From: Campylobacter sp. MIT 97-5078
GTDB taxonomy: Bacteria > Campylobacterota > Campylobacteria > Campylobacterales > Campylobacteraceae
Assembly (NCBI RefSeq): GCF_006864455.1
Contig: NZ_QHLK01000002.1
Coordinates: forward strand, 90,290-154,289
Direction: 5' to 3'
DNA length: 64,000 bases
The translations under genes were made by a program, and so were the position numbers. Each line of letters starts with the position of its first letter. Position 1 is the first letter of the stretch. Shown here piece by piece: positions 55,533-64,000 of the stretch. Under the pieces are notes generated by a model. It saw only the letters and a program-made list of their open reading frames with translations, was not told the DNA's origin and ran no database searches.

Positions 55533-57045
55533 GAGCTATCTTGCAGTTTTTAAGGTGTTTTAAGGCATTTTTAAGTAAGCTTTTGTGCTCAAATAATGAA
55601 CCTGAAAGGATAGCAATTTGAGCTTGATTTTTCTCCCTTAGCTCATCATAAAAATCCCTTAAGAAAAATGCTAAGCTTTCCACTGCCCCATAAGCTATAT
55701 TTGTAGCTTCAACGCCGGCTAATAAAAAGCTCATCACTGAACGCAAAGTGCGTGTATAATCAAATTCTTTTGAGTTTTCTTTAAAGCGGTAATCAATCTT
55801 TACCCCACGAGGAATTTTACTCTCATCGCTAAGCTCTAAAAGCTTTAAAGCTGCTTTTTGAGGTGAATCATCAAGCTTTAAAACAAGTCCAACTAAGCCA
55901 AGCAATGAAAAAAAGCTCTTCTCAAGCTTAAACTCACCTTGCAAAAGCTCAAATTGAAGGGCAAAATTATCATACAAACGTTTTCCAATTGCATCAGCAC
56001 AAATATCTTGATATATTTGCTTTGCTGAACTTGGCATTGTAAGCTCTAAAAGTTTAAGTTCTTTATCTAAAAGCACAATATCATCTTGGGTTTTACTCAG
56101 ATCAAGCAATAAAGACTCTTGCTTAAATTCGCTAAGTATATAAGAAATGCGTGCGTAGTTTTTATCTTCCTTGCTTAAGATCAGCTCTTTTGCTCTTTGA
56201 TTGACAAAATCAAGCCCACGCACGATCACAAGTTGATTTTCAAACTCAAAAAGTTCAAGTTCATCTTGAAAATGCTCAAGCTTGAAAAAGCTTAAAAACT
56301 TAAAACCTTCCTCAAAAAGCCTTAAACCCAGTGCAAATAAAAACAGATTATAAGCCATTTTTACCTTAAATTCATGCTTTGGCGTAGAGTGGTTTTTGCG
56401 AAATATCGAGCTAAAACGAAGTTTCATCACAGGCTTTTCAAGACTTGCAAGGAGTTTTAAGTTTTCATTGCTACACACAAAGGCTGAATTTAAAGCTTTT
56501 AAATCCGTAGGCATTAAAAAACTTGCCTTAAAATCATTATCAAAAAGCTTGATTTTATACACGCCAAAAGCATTTTTAAGCACTAAAAACTTGGCATTTT
56601 TAAGCTCTTTTACGCTTCTATCAAGCAAGACATTGAAATTCTCTTTATTGATATTTTGAAATTCTTTTTCATCAAAGCTAAGCATATCATCTACGAAACA
56701 AGACCATTCATTTGTTTCAAGCTCGTTTTTCTCAATATAAGCATTTAAATTTTTTGAGCTTAAAAAATCCCTTTTTGTAAAATCAGCCAAATTTTTTGGC
56801 TCTTCTTGTATAAAATGCTCATCTTCTAAGGCTTTAACCTCAAAATGACGCAAAAAAACTGAGTTGGCGATAAAATTTAAATGATCGCAAAAGCTAGTAA
56901 GTCCAGCCTCATCAGACTTTACATCAAGAATAATATGATCTTGAGTTTTACGCAAAGCAAAAGCAAAATCCCTTGCATAATACCGCAATAAAAACTCCAA
57001 AAAATCATTATCGCTTATATAAGTAAAGTCAAATCTTAAAAACAC
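55513..57045 (-). CDS. Uncharacterised protein overlapping hypF, possible distant HypF relative
   Basis: I cannot assign this 510-residue protein with certainty. Residues about 1-75 (FLRFDFTYISDNDFLEFLL, LTSFCDHLNFIANSVFLRHF) resemble an acylphosphatase-type alpha/beta fold, as at the start of HypF. The middle is Leu/Phe/Lys-rich without clear motifs. The end shows YTRTLRSVMSFLLAGVEA, NIAYGAVESLAFFLRDF and IAILSGSLFEHKSLL, which recall the C-terminal Kae1-like segment of HypF. It lacks zinc fingers and a YrdC domain. The gene overlaps the hypF start by 20 bases, so the two are translated together; C. jejuni has, as I recall, a hypothetical protein in the same position. A role in hydrogenase maturation is an inference. 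Confidence 0.6.
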   Translation of the reverse strand: MFLRFDFTYISDNDFLEFLLRYYARDFAFALRKTQDHIILDVKSDEAGLTSFCDHLNFIANSVFLRHFEVKALEDEHFIQEEPKNLADFTKRDFLSSKNLNAYIEKNELETNEWSCFVDDMLSFDEKEFQNINKENFNVLLDRSVKELKNAKFLVLKNAFGVYKIKLFDNDFKASFLMPTDLKALNSAFVCSNENLKLLASLEKPVMKLRFSSIFRKNHSTPKHEFKVKMAYNLFLFALGLRLFEEGFKFLSFFKLEHFQDELELFEFENQLVIVRGLDFVNQRAKELILSKEDKNYARISYILSEFKQESLLLDLSKTQDDIVLLDKELKLLELTMPSSAKQIYQDICADAIGKRLYDNFALQFELLQGEFKLEKSFFSLLGLVGLVLKLDDSPQKAALKLLELSDESKIPRGVKIDYRFKENSKEFDYTRTLRSVMSFLLAGVEATNIAYGAVESLAFFLRDFYDELREKNQAQIAILSGSLFEHKSLLKNALKHLKNCKIAHAPLYI

Positions 57046-57113
57046 TTTTTATCCTTTTTAAAAACCTAATATTATAGCATTTTTTAACAAAAGCTCGCTT
57101 AAATAAATATACT

Positions 57114-57797
57114 TTAAATTTGGTGTGTGAAATTTAAGCCTTTAAGTAGCTGCTCTCTTTGCCTAAAATCTGGCATAATTTGCCCTAAAAAATCATAAAA
57201 TTCTTTTTGATGATGAGGGAATTTTAAATGCGTTAATTCATGCAAAATTACATATTCAATAGCCTTTAAAGGCTTGTGAATGAGCCTTAAATTCAAGTTT
57301 ATGCGTGCAAAGCGGTGGTTACAAGAGCCCCATAAAGTTTTGTTTTTTTTAATGCTTACCTTACTCACCTTTCTTTCAAAATAAAGCTGATATTTTTGTA
57401 TATAAAAGTTAAAAATTCGCAAGGCATGCTGTCTGAAAAAAATCTCTAAATCTTTTTTATTTTTTGCCAAAAGTTCATTTTTATAAAGCCTTGTTTTTGC
57501 GAAATTTTCATCAAAACGCAGTGTATAAATCCTACCAAGAAAGCGAATTGTATCTTTTTGCAAACTTGTTTTTGCATTTAAAAATCGCTTTAAATGCTTA
57601 TCAATCCAAGTTTGATTTTTTTGCAAAAACGCAAAGACTTCAGTTTCAGTGCAAGTAAGTGGAATGCTAAGCTTAAATTCCCCATCATTGCTTGCTTTAA
57701 GGCGAAGGTATTTGATCTTTTTATACTCAAATTTTAATTCAAGATTTTCAAAACTTAGCACGCCTTTTTTTAAAGCCTTTTTTACGCCATACTTCAT
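57114..57797 (-). CDS. YgjP/WSS1-like zinc metalloprotease
   Basis: The 227-residue product has a C-terminal metal site: HELTHLKFPHHQKEFYDFL holds HExxH-like HELTH and a third His five residues on (HH). LWGSCNHRFARINLNLRLI and KAIEYVILHELTHL precede it, the DUF45/YgjP family core. These putative peptidases are cytoplasmic and their targets are poorly known. I start at the ATG at 57797, which overlaps the MATE stop as ATGA; another ATG at 57818 would add seven residues. It is the second gene in a chain from the MATE exporter towards hypF. Confidence 0.83.
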   Translation of the reverse strand: MKYGVKKALKKGVLSFENLELKFEYKKIKYLRLKASNDGEFKLSIPLTCTETEVFAFLQKNQTWIDKHLKRFLNAKTSLQKDTIRFLGRIYTLRFDENFAKTRLYKNELLAKNKKDLEIFFRQHALRIFNFYIQKYQLYFERKVSKVSIKKNKTLWGSCNHRFARINLNLRLIHKPLKAIEYVILHELTHLKFPHHQKEFYDFLGQIMPDFRQREQLLKGLNFTHQI

Positions 57798-59110
57798 ACT
57801 ACAGCTTTTCCCTGCCATTTTTTACTTTTCCAACGCCAAGCATTGCTTAAGCCCCTTAAAAACTCATCGCACAAAAAGCCTATCCAAACGCCTAAAATTC
57901 CAAGCTGTGCATAAAAACAAAGCCCATATGCCACCGGCAAAGAAACACCAAGCATAAAAATACACGCCATGATAAAAGGAAAACGAGCGTCTCCACTTGC
58001 GCGCAAGGAATTAACCATAACAATATTAAAGGTTCTTGAAGGCTCTAAAAAAATCGAAAGCAAGAAAAGTGGTTGCATTAAAGCCTTAAGCTCATGATTT
58101 AAACCAAGTCTTTGCATGATAAATCCTTGCAAAAAATAAAAAACTAACACCACACTTAAAGTCGCAATAATGCTGATATTAAAAGCTTTCCAAGTGTGTT
58201 TATAGGCCACATTTAAAAAATTTGCACCTACAAGCTTGCCGATAATAATCTCATTTGCCACGCTTATGGCTTGTCCTGTCAGCATAACAAACATAGAAAT
58301 TTGAAAATAAATCGTCTGCACGCTTAAATTTGACGCTCCTAGACTTGCTACAAAAGAAAAAGCAATGGTGTATTGCACGATCCAGATGAGATTTTCTCCT
58401 GCACTGAAAAGTCCTATTTTTAAAATCTTTTTCAAAACGCTAAAATCTAAAAAAATCATCGTTTTTATATTAAATTTGAAATTAATCTTAGAAAAAAACA
58501 CGAAAGTAAGGATTATAATGACAAGCAAACGCCCAATTATCGTCGAAATTCCCACACCAAAAAGCTCTAAACTCGTATAATAAAGCACATAATAATTAAT
58601 CCCTATAGTGCCTACATTCATAATCAAAGTTGCATACATCACCCAATACGCCAGATTATACACGCGAATGATTGCTGCTAAAACCGCAGCTAAAGCGTCA
58701 AAAAACAAGCAAATTCCAAGCAAATGCAAATAAATCTTACTTGGTGTTAAAAGTTCTTGTGGCACATTCATCAAATCAAGCAAAAAATCGCCTTGCAAAA
58801 GTATAAAACTTGCACATACCATACCCAAAAGCAAATTTAAAAACAAGCTTTGATGAATGCTTTTACTCACTAATTCATAATCTTTTGCCCCCAAAGCTTG
58901 GGCGATAACGACACTACAGCCCACACTTAAAAAACTAAAAATAGTGATAAAAATGCTTAAAATTTGATTGCCAGCTCCAAGTGCACCAATAAGATAGTTT
59001 GAATACTGCGTTACCATGTAGGTATTGATAATGATCGTTAAGTAACGCAAGAACATTTCAAGAAAAATCGGCACGGAAAGTTGTTTCAAAGAAAGTTGTT
59101 TTTTAGGCAT
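57794..59110 (-). CDS. MATE-family multidrug/metabolite exporter
   Basis: The 438-residue product has 12 membrane helices in two MatE halves. The first has VPIFLEMFLRYLTIIINTYM, LGAGNQILSIFITIFSFLSV and GCSVVIAQALGAKDYELV; the second has ILKIGLFSAGENLIWIVQYT and SVANEIIIGKLVGANFLNVA. MATE proteins expel cationic drugs or metabolites by sodium or proton exchange. The start overlaps the rpoN stop by one base, and the end overlaps the metalloprotease gene. Substrate cannot be read from sequence. Confidence 0.88.
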   Translation of the reverse strand: MPKKQLSLKQLSVPIFLEMFLRYLTIIINTYMVTQYSNYLIGALGAGNQILSIFITIFSFLSVGCSVVIAQALGAKDYELVSKSIHQSLFLNLLLGMVCASFILLQGDFLLDLMNVPQELLTPSKIYLHLLGICLFFDALAAVLAAIIRVYNLAYWVMYATLIMNVGTIGINYYVLYYTSLELFGVGISTIIGRLLVIIILTFVFFSKINFKFNIKTMIFLDFSVLKKILKIGLFSAGENLIWIVQYTIAFSFVASLGASNLSVQTIYFQISMFVMLTGQAISVANEIIIGKLVGANFLNVAYKHTWKAFNISIIATLSVVLVFYFLQGFIMQRLGLNHELKALMQPLFLLSIFLEPSRTFNIVMVNSLRASGDARFPFIMACIFMLGVSLPVAYGLCFYAQLGILGVWIGFLCDEFLRGLSNAWRWKSKKWQGKAVV

Positions 59111-60363
59111 TAGCTTAACTCATAAATTTTCTTTCTATCGCTTGAGCTAGCTATACCAAGTTGTTTGCGGTATTTAGTAATTGCTCTGCGTCCTATTTGT
59201 ATGCCTGAAAACTCATTTTGGGCAAGCTGGAGTATCTTCTCATCACTGAGTGGTTTTTGTTGATTTTCATTTTTAATAAGCTCTTGAATATATTCTTTTA
59301 TCGTTGCATTTGAGGTCTCACCATCTTCATCAAGGGCTGTAGTAAAGAAGTATTTTAAAGGCACAAGTCCTCGCTCGCAGCCTAAATATTTGTTTGCTAT
59401 GGCTCTTGATATGGTTGAAGCATTTCGCTCTAAATCATCAGCTAAGTCCTTTAATTTCATCGGTTTAATCTCTTTACCGATAAAAAAATCATACTGATGT
59501 TCGATGATCATTAATCCCACCTTATAAAGCGTGGCTTTTCTCATAGCTAAAGCATCAACTAAATTTTTTGCATCTTTGATATATGAGCTTAAAAACTCAT
59601 GTGTCATTCCATCAGTTTCAAGCGAAATTTCAGGATAATATTCATCATTTATCTTGACTTTTATCTCGCCATTTTCGCGGTAGATAAAGATATCTGGCAC
59701 GATTTGCTGGCTGTCCTCAAAATACTCTAAAAAAGGCGGTGTAGAGATATTTTTAAGCACTTTTAAGGCTTCTTTATAAAGCTTATCTTTAGCATAATCT
59801 TTGATATTTTCAAAATCCTTTATCAAAAAAATGCAAAATTCATACAGCTCATCATCAAGCTCTAAGCCCTCAAGTGCAAATTGCAAGGCTTCTTTAAAAT
59901 CCACAGCCCCTACACCCACCGGCTCAAGATACTTAAACCTCTGCCTTACTCGCTCAACCTCATCTTTACTATAGTCTTTCAAAATTTCTGTATCATACTC
60001 AAAATAGCCCTCGTTATTAAGACATTCTACGATTTTTAGGGCGATTTCTTGGCTTTTTGTAGTGGGGAAAAGTGGGGGCTGAATTTGTTCATTTAAAAGC
60101 TCATAAACGCTTTTTTTAGCTATACTTAAAGCTTCAAGTGTATCGCTAACTGAATTTTTATGCAAGCTTTCATAATAACTTCTTTTAGAACCTTTATCAT
60201 TTAAACTAGGATTTTCTTTGACGCTGATAAAGGGATTTTCTTTTGCAAATTCATCTAAGCTTTCTTTTAAATCCTCGATATTAGCTTGCAAGATAGGAAG
60301 CCACGAGCGAAGTGTATTTGAAAGTTTAGTTTTTTGACTTTGACTTTGCTTTTGTTTTAGCAT
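59110..60363 (-). CDS. rpoN: RNA polymerase sigma-54 factor
   Basis: RpoN directs RNA polymerase to -24/-12 promoters. In Campylobacter these are middle flagellar genes under FlgR. The 417-residue product has the Q/L-rich region I (about 1-50: KQSQSQKTKLSNTLRSWLPI), the core-binding domain (about 90-250) and region III with helix-turn-helix LKDLADDLERNASTISRAIANKYL. Near the end GIQIGRRAITKYRKQLGIA is the RpoN box. It overlaps the MATE gene and lptB by one base each, so it lies inside one operon. All regions are present. Confidence 0.96.
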   Translation of the reverse strand: MLKQKQSQSQKTKLSNTLRSWLPILQANIEDLKESLDEFAKENPFISVKENPSLNDKGSKRSYYESLHKNSVSDTLEALSIAKKSVYELLNEQIQPPLFPTTKSQEIALKIVECLNNEGYFEYDTEILKDYSKDEVERVRQRFKYLEPVGVGAVDFKEALQFALEGLELDDELYEFCIFLIKDFENIKDYAKDKLYKEALKVLKNISTPPFLEYFEDSQQIVPDIFIYRENGEIKVKINDEYYPEISLETDGMTHEFLSSYIKDAKNLVDALAMRKATLYKVGLMIIEHQYDFFIGKEIKPMKLKDLADDLERNASTISRAIANKYLGCERGLVPLKYFFTTALDEDGETSNATIKEYIQELIKNENQQKPLSDEKILQLAQNEFSGIQIGRRAITKYRKQLGIASSSDRKKIYELS

Positions 60364-61091
60364 TAATCAAGGAGTTTAAACTCCGCTCCTAAGTAATATT
60401 TTCTCACATCTTTATTATGTGAAATTTCACTTGCATTTCCACTTGCTAAAAGGCTACCTGAACGTATCACATAAGCACGGTCACAAATTGCCAAAGTTTC
60501 ACGCACATTATGATCTGTGATTAAAACCCCTATTCCTAAAGCTTTAAGTTCATTAATCAACTTTTGAATTTCAGCTACAGCGATAGGATCAACCCCAGCA
60601 AAAGGCTCATCTAAAAGTAGAAATTTAGGCTCTATCATAAGCGATCTTGCGATCTCGCAACGTCTTCTTTCCCCACCGCTTAAACTCAAACCCTTTCTTA
60701 GGCGGATAGGCTCAATGCTTAGCAAATCAAGCATTTTTTCAACTTTTTCTTGCAAAATTTGTTTATCTTTATAAATGATTTGTGCGGCTAAAAGCAAGTT
60801 ATCTTCAACACTTAAGTCCTTAAAAATACTACTTTCTTGAGGTAAATAGCCAATACCTTCTTTTGCACGTTTATTTAAAGGCTCTTGAGTGATATCCTTG
60901 CCATCAAGCAACACCTTACCAGCACTTGGTTTAATAAGCCCACAAATCATATAAAAAGTCGTTGTCTTACCTGCTCCATTTGGTCCTAAAAGTCCTATAA
61001 CTTCACCACTATTTACTTCTAAAGAAATGCCATGAATAATCTTTGTTTTTTTGATGATTTTTTCTAAATTTTCAACGCTTAATTTATTCAT
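60363..61091 (-). CDS. lptB: LptB-like ABC ATPase of lipooligosaccharide export
   Basis: LptB hydrolyses ATP to lift lipid A-core molecules with LptFG and LptC. The 242 residues show Walker A GPNGAGKTTTFYMIC (about 34-48), Q-loop YLPQESSIF, signature LSGGERRRCEIARSL, Walker B FLLLDEPFAGVDPIAVAEIQ and H-loop VLITDHNVRETL. The DEPFAGVDP form and the C-terminal EFKLLD end are typical of LptB. Gene order tsaE-lptB-rpoN is kept in Campylobacter. The start overlaps tsaE by 8 bases. Confidence 0.93.
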   Translation of the reverse strand: MNKLSVENLEKIIKKTKIIHGISLEVNSGEVIGLLGPNGAGKTTTFYMICGLIKPSAGKVLLDGKDITQEPLNKRAKEGIGYLPQESSIFKDLSVEDNLLLAAQIIYKDKQILQEKVEKMLDLLSIEPIRLRKGLSLSGGERRRCEIARSLMIEPKFLLLDEPFAGVDPIAVAEIQKLINELKALGIGVLITDHNVRETLAICDRAYVIRSGSLLASGNASEISHNKDVRKYYLGAEFKLLD

Positions 61092-61491
61092 AAATCACAT
61101 ACTTTCTTTTTTCATCTATACTTGAAATTTTGATATTAAGCACCTTTAAATCCTGCTTTTTCAAGGCTTTTTCAAGGCTATCATCTCCCCACTCTACCAA
61201 ATGCAAACCATCTTCAAAAAAATTCTCAAAAAGTCCATTTTGTAAAATGCCCTCAAAGCCTATCTGATAAAGATCATAATGAAAAATTTCTATATTTTTT
61301 AATTTATAATGTTGCATAAAAGAAAAAGTTGGAGAATTTACATTTTCTTCATAGCCTTTAAATTTTAAAAAATGCTGTATTAAAGTTGTTTTACCACTTG
61401 CTAAATCGCCTCGTAAAAGCACCACCCCTTCAGCTGGAAAAAGCGTGCAAATCATTTTAAGTTCATCTTGAGCAAGGATAAGTTCTTTCAT
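61084..61491 (-). CDS. tsaE: tRNA t6A synthesis ATPase TsaE
   Basis: TsaE works with TsaB and TsaD to form threonylcarbamoyl-adenosine at position 37 of ANN-reading tRNAs. The 135-residue product has the P-loop LLRGDLASGKTTLIQHFL (about 24-41), SPTFSFMQHYKL, the HYDLYQI motif (about 74-80) and LVEWGDD (about 98-104), the full TsaE set. Its start overlaps the S4-protein stop (ATGA) and its end lptB. Confidence 0.94.
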   Translation of the reverse strand: MKELILAQDELKMICTLFPAEGVVLLRGDLASGKTTLIQHFLKFKGYEENVNSPTFSFMQHYKLKNIEIFHYDLYQIGFEGILQNGLFENFFEDGLHLVEWGDDSLEKALKKQDLKVLNIKISSIDEKRKYVIYE

Positions 61492-61733
61492 AGCTTTTGC
61501 ACAAACTCACTTTGCATAGTTTTTGGGATATTTTTAAGCACAGGTAGAGCTAAAACCTTGTAAGTATCGATCTTATCGTTAAATTTCAAGCTGATTATAT
61601 CTGCAACCTTGACATCTTTACTAGGCTTTACGACAATTCCATTGATACTAACTATACCGCTTTTACACATATCTTCAGCAATAGCCCTTCTTTTAGTAAT
61701 ATTGACTACATTTAAAAATTTATCTATTCTCAT
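61488..61733 (-). CDS. S4-domain RNA-binding protein (Hsp15-like)
   Basis: The 81-residue product is almost only an S4 domain: RIDKFLNVVNITKRRAIAED, MCKSGIVSINGIVVKPSKDV and ADIISLKFNDK. Such short S4 proteins, of which Hsp15 is the model, bind 23S rRNA or stalled 50S subunits. I start at the ATG at 61733, which gives the conserved MRIDKFLN beginning; the frame open to 61823 adds 30 residues that lie in spacer and across a candidate promoter. It is the first gene of the S4-tsaE-lptB-rpoN-MATE operon. Confidence 0.85.
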   Translation of the reverse strand: MRIDKFLNVVNITKRRAIAEDMCKSGIVSINGIVVKPSKDVKVADIISLKFNDKIDTYKVLALPVLKNIPKTMQSEFVQKL

Positions 61734-61780
61734 AAGTGGAAGTTTAGCAGATTTTTTTGAATTTAAGGTTAAAATTTTAA

Positions 61781-61909
61781 AAGTTTGGAACAAAAAATGC
61801 TTATAAAAATAGCTTTTTAGCAAATACGCCTTTTATAAAATTTTACACTAATGTTTTAAATGATATAGCAAGTAGCATACTCAAAGATGTGGAAGAAAAG
61901 AAGTTTTAA
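61781..61909 (+). pseudogene. Short coding-like remnant without start codon
   Basis: A 42-codon frame with no usable start near its beginning ends in TAA at 61907. Its last half, FIKFYTNVLNDIASSILKD then VEEKKF, reads like the C-terminus of a real protein. It lies between the S4 gene and argG behind a sigma-54-like site. The length is small enough that chance remains a fair alternative. Confidence 0.25.
61787..61800 (+). promoter_or_regulatory. Candidate sigma-54 promoter in the S4-argG spacer
   Basis: TTTGGAACAAAAAATGCTTA fits the Campylobacter sigma-54 pattern (TTGGAAC at -24, TGCTT at -12), with GG and GC separated by exactly 10 bases. It points to argG, about 200 bases on, across a coding-like fragment without a start. 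A chance match in AT-rich DNA is possible. Confidence 0.4.
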
Positions 61910-61998
61910 GCAATAAATTTGACTTTTATTTAATTTTCATATAAACATTTTTTCGTTAGAATGCTTGTTTAAATATCACAAAACCTTAAGGAAAAACG

Positions 61999-63219
61999 AT
62001 GAAAAACGAGATTAAAAAAGTCGTTCTAGCTTATTCAGGTGGGCTAGATACTAGCATTATCTTAAAATGGCTTCAAGATGAGTATAAATGTGAAGTTGTA
62101 ACCTTTACAGCTGATATAGGACAAGGTGAAGAACTCGAGCCAGCTCGTCAAAAAGCCCTAGCTTTAGGTATAAAACCAGAAAATGTCTTTATCAAGGACT
62201 TAAAAGATGAATTTGTAAAAGATTATGTTTTTCCTATGTTTAGGGCAAATGCTATTTATGAGGGCGAGTATTTGCTTGGCACAAGTATAGCACGTCCATT
62301 AATAGCCAAAACTCAAGCACAAATTGCTACTGATACAAAAGCTGATGCGGTAAGCCATGGTGCTACAGGCAAAGGTAATGATCAGGTGCGTTTTGAGTTA
62401 GGATACTTAGCTATAAACTCAAATTTAAAGATCATCGCACCTTGGAGGAAATGGGACTTAAACAGCCGTGAAAAACTCTTAGCCTATGCTCAAAAACACG
62501 GCATAGATATCAGCAAGAAAAAGGGCAAATCTCCCTACTCGATGGACGCAAATTTACTTCATATCTCTTATGAAGGTTTAGAGCTTGAAAATCCAGCCAT
62601 AGCTCCAAATGAAGATATGTGGCGATGGACAAAAAGTCTAAAAGATGCTCCAAATGAGAGCCAAATTATAGAGCTTGAATTTGCAAAAGGTGATTTAGTG
62701 GCTATTGACGGGCAAAAAATGAACCCTGCCGCACTTTTAGCAAAGCTTAATGAATTTGGGGCAAAACATGGTATAGGACGCCTTGATATAGTTGAAAACC
62801 GCTTTGTAGGTATGAAATCACGCGGCTGCTACGAAACGCCGGGCGGAACAATACTACTTAAAGCACACAGAGCCATTGAGAGCATTACTCTTGATAGAGA
62901 AGCAGCTCATCTTAAAGATGAGCTTATGCCAAAATACGCTCGTTTGATCTATAATGGCTTTTGGTTTAGCCCTGAAAGACTTATGCTTCAAGCACTCATT
63001 GATGAAAGTCAAAAACACGCAAATGGACTTGTCCGCCTTGAACTTTACAAAGGTAGCGTTATGGTAGTTGGCAGAGAAAGTGCAAATGATAGCCTCTTTA
63101 ACGCCGCATATTGCACCTTTGAAGAAGATGAAGTATATAATCAAAAAGACGCTGAGGGCTTTATCAAGCTTAATGCCCTAAGATTCATCATTGCTGGCAA
63201 GACTGGAAGGAAGTTTTAA
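61999..63219 (+). CDS. argG: Argininosuccinate synthase
   Basis: ArgG condenses citrulline and aspartate with ATP to give argininosuccinate, the next-to-last step of arginine synthesis. The 406 residues begin [20 protein letters not shown] (PP-loop, about 6-25). They contain [20 protein letters not shown] (about 116-135), [36 protein letters not shown] and [15 protein letters not shown], all typical of type I ArgG. AAGGAAAAACG lies ahead of the ATG, and TAGAAT (61957-61962) is a likely -10. A strong hairpin follows the stop. Confidence 0.97.
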   Translation: MKNEIKKVVLAYSGGLDTSIILKWLQDEYKCEVVTFTADIGQGEELEPARQKALALGIKPENVFIKDLKDEFVKDYVFPMFRANAIYEGEYLLGTSIARPLIAKTQAQIATDTKADAVSHGATGKGNDQVRFELGYLAINSNLKIIAPWRKWDLNSREKLLAYAQKHGIDISKKKGKSPYSMDANLLHISYEGLELENPAIAPNEDMWRWTKSLKDAPNESQIIELEFAKGDLVAIDGQKMNPAALLAKLNEFGAKHGIGRLDIVENRFVGMKSRGCYETPGGTILLKAHRAIESITLDREAAHLKDELMPKYARLIYNGFWFSPERLMLQALIDESQKHANGLVRLELYKGSVMVVGRESANDSLFNAAYCTFEEDEVYNQKDAEGFIKLNALRFIIAGKTGRKF

Positions 63220-63226
63220 TCTTGTT

Positions 63227-63263
63227 TTTAAGCTTAAGCCTTAGATACAGGCTTTAGCTTAAA
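63227..63263 (+). terminator. Intrinsic terminator of argG
   Basis: A 14-base stem with one mismatch (TTTAAGCTTAAGCC / GGCTTTAGCTTAAA) and a 9-base loop starts seven bases past the argG stop. A T-rich tract (TGTTTTTTAATTTTTC) begins 11 bases later. Confidence 0.7.
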
Positions 63264-63421
63264 TCATATTTGATGTTTTTTAATTTTTCATAAATACATT
63301 TTTGCCCTAAAATGCGCACTCAAAAAGTTGTGTTTTTTCAATTTTAAGATTTTTTACTCTTAAAAATAAGCTTTTTTGATACTTTAAGCAAATTTTAAAC
63401 AAAAAAATCTGTTTTTTTGGT

Positions 63422-63427
63422 TACAAT
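63422..63427 (+). promoter_or_regulatory. -10 box of the porin gene
   Basis: TACAAT preceded by T/A-rich waves (CTGTTTTTTTGGT) lies 40 bases ahead of the porin ATG. This is the form expected for a strong vegetative Campylobacter promoter. Confidence 0.6.
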
Positions 63428-63467
63428 ACTTGCACTAATTCAAAAATTTTAGTGAAGGAGATTTCGT

Positions 63468-64000
63468 ATGAAATTAGTAAAGTTAAGTTTAGTAGCTGCT
63501 ATCGCTACAGGTTCGTTTTCAGCGCTTAACGCTGTTTCTTTAGAAGATGCGATTAAGAATGTTGATTTTTCAGGTCAATTAAGATATCGCTATGATACAG
63601 GTGCTTGGGATGGGGATGTTAGAGGTGCTCAAAGTTCTATGCAAGGTGAAGATGCAAGACAAACCCATAGATTCCGTGCAAGATTAGCTTCAAAAGCTGA
63701 TATAGGCGATGGCTTTAAGGTATTTGGGCAAGTTCAATACGGCAATGATTCAAACGGCGGTTATGGAGTGGGTAATACAACTGCAACTAACGCTACTTTC
63801 AATCTTCGTCAGGCATATTTACAATATGACTTAGCTGATTATGGCACTAGCTTCATCTGGGGTAAGCAAGAACTTGGCACCATTTGGACTACAGATATGG
63901 TAGGAATGGCTGCTAAAGCTCTTTATACTGGTATAGATGGCTTAACTTTGGCTGCTTTTGCTGTAGATAGTTTTGAAAGAGATGGTGATAGAGCGTTTAT
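63468..64000 (+). CDS. porA: Major outer-membrane porin (MOMP), 3'-truncated by window edge
   Basis: The first 177 codons of a porin are visible. A signal peptide (about 1-22, MKLVKLSLVAAIATGSFSAL) ends with a cleavage site near NAVS. The barrel then begins with DAIKNVDFSGQLRYRYDTG, RFRARLASKADIGDGFKVFG and LRQAYLQYDLADYGTSFIWG, the pattern of Campylobacter MOMP: alternating aromatic strands, Gly-rich turns and many Asp residues. It forms trimeric, cation-selective channels and is the most abundant surface protein. AAGGAG lies eight bases before the ATG, and its own promoter sits behind the argG hairpin. Confidence 0.95.
   Translation, partial: MKLVKLSLVAAIATGSFSALNAVSLEDAIKNVDFSGQLRYRYDTGAWDGDVRGAQSSMQGEDARQTHRFRARLASKADIGDGFKVFGQVQYGNDSNGGYGVGNTTATNATFNLRQAYLQYDLADYGTSFIWGKQELGTIWTTDMVGMAAKALYTGIDGLTLAAFAVDSFERDGDRAF

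Overview
The window is a gene-dense, AT-rich chromosomal segment whose proteins, gene pairs and start signals look like the genus Campylobacter (Campylobacterota), close to the C. jejuni/coli/upsaliensis group. Pointers are the fliW-proC-ctsT cluster, the rpoN-lptB-tsaE-S4 cluster, the L-fucose utilisation locus beside rpsL-rpsG-fusA, and a momP/porA-type major porin. Comparisons with C. jejuni gene order below are from memory and were not computed. Many blocks keep the C. jejuni internal order but are joined differently, so this is probably a related species with a rearranged chromosome.

Layout. 1-4.4 kb: 3' part of purL, a TerB-J-domain membrane protein, a decayed gene, and purH. 4.6-9.9 kb: an OmpA-domain protein, valS, and metNI with no metQ. 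10.1-10.5 kb: remains of a META/HslJ-type lipoprotein gene. 10.5-15.3 kb (minus): rplI-hslV-hslU-era and two membrane coiled-coil proteins that resemble PilN/PilO by topology. 15.6-19.3 kb (minus): tcuC-tcuA-tcuB, a tricarballylate-type uptake and oxidation operon. 19.6-22.2 kb (minus): fliW, proC, ctsT and two further pseudopilin-like genes. 22.3-29 kb (plus): bamD, lon, a methyltransferase, a YkgJ protein, a TPR lipoprotein, trpC and a HIT hydrolase. 29.1-35.3 kb: ftsZ, ftsA and a PpiD-like chaperone (minus), diverging from rsmH and a candidate FtsL-like gene. 35.3-39.7 kb: a small membrane protein, a decayed secreted-protein gene, an NlpC/P60 lipoprotein, a PIF1/RecD-like helicase and a FliL-like periplasmic protein. 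39.8-43 kb (minus): the str operon (rpsL, rpsG, fusA) and tRNA-Arg(CCT).

43.1-53.3 kb holds a ten-gene L-fucose/sugar-acid operon and its divergent IclR regulator. The apparent route is: FucP imports L-fucose; a mutarotase sets the anomer; FucX oxidises it to the lactone; an amidohydrolase-fold lactonase opens it to L-fuconate; a two-subunit UxaA-type enzyme dehydrates it; a DapA-family aldolase cleaves 2-keto-3-deoxy-L-fuconate to pyruvate and L-lactaldehyde; and an intact aldehyde dehydrogenase makes L-lactate. The operon also carries an MFS anion symporter and a KdgT-type 2-keto-3-deoxygluconate permease. I do not recall the permease from the C. jejuni locus, and it is the clearest accessory novelty here. 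A perfect 18-bp palindrome in the divergent promoter region is the obvious regulator site.

53.3-64 kb: hypF overlapping an unrecognised 510-residue protein that may be a distant HypF relative, a YgjP-type metalloprotease, a MATE exporter, rpoN, lptB, tsaE and an S4 protein (all minus), then argG and the start of the porin gene (plus). I found no CRISPR array, prophage, insertion sequence or rRNA. The accessory signal lies in several small decayed genes, two sigma-54-like promoter candidates and the carbon-source operons.
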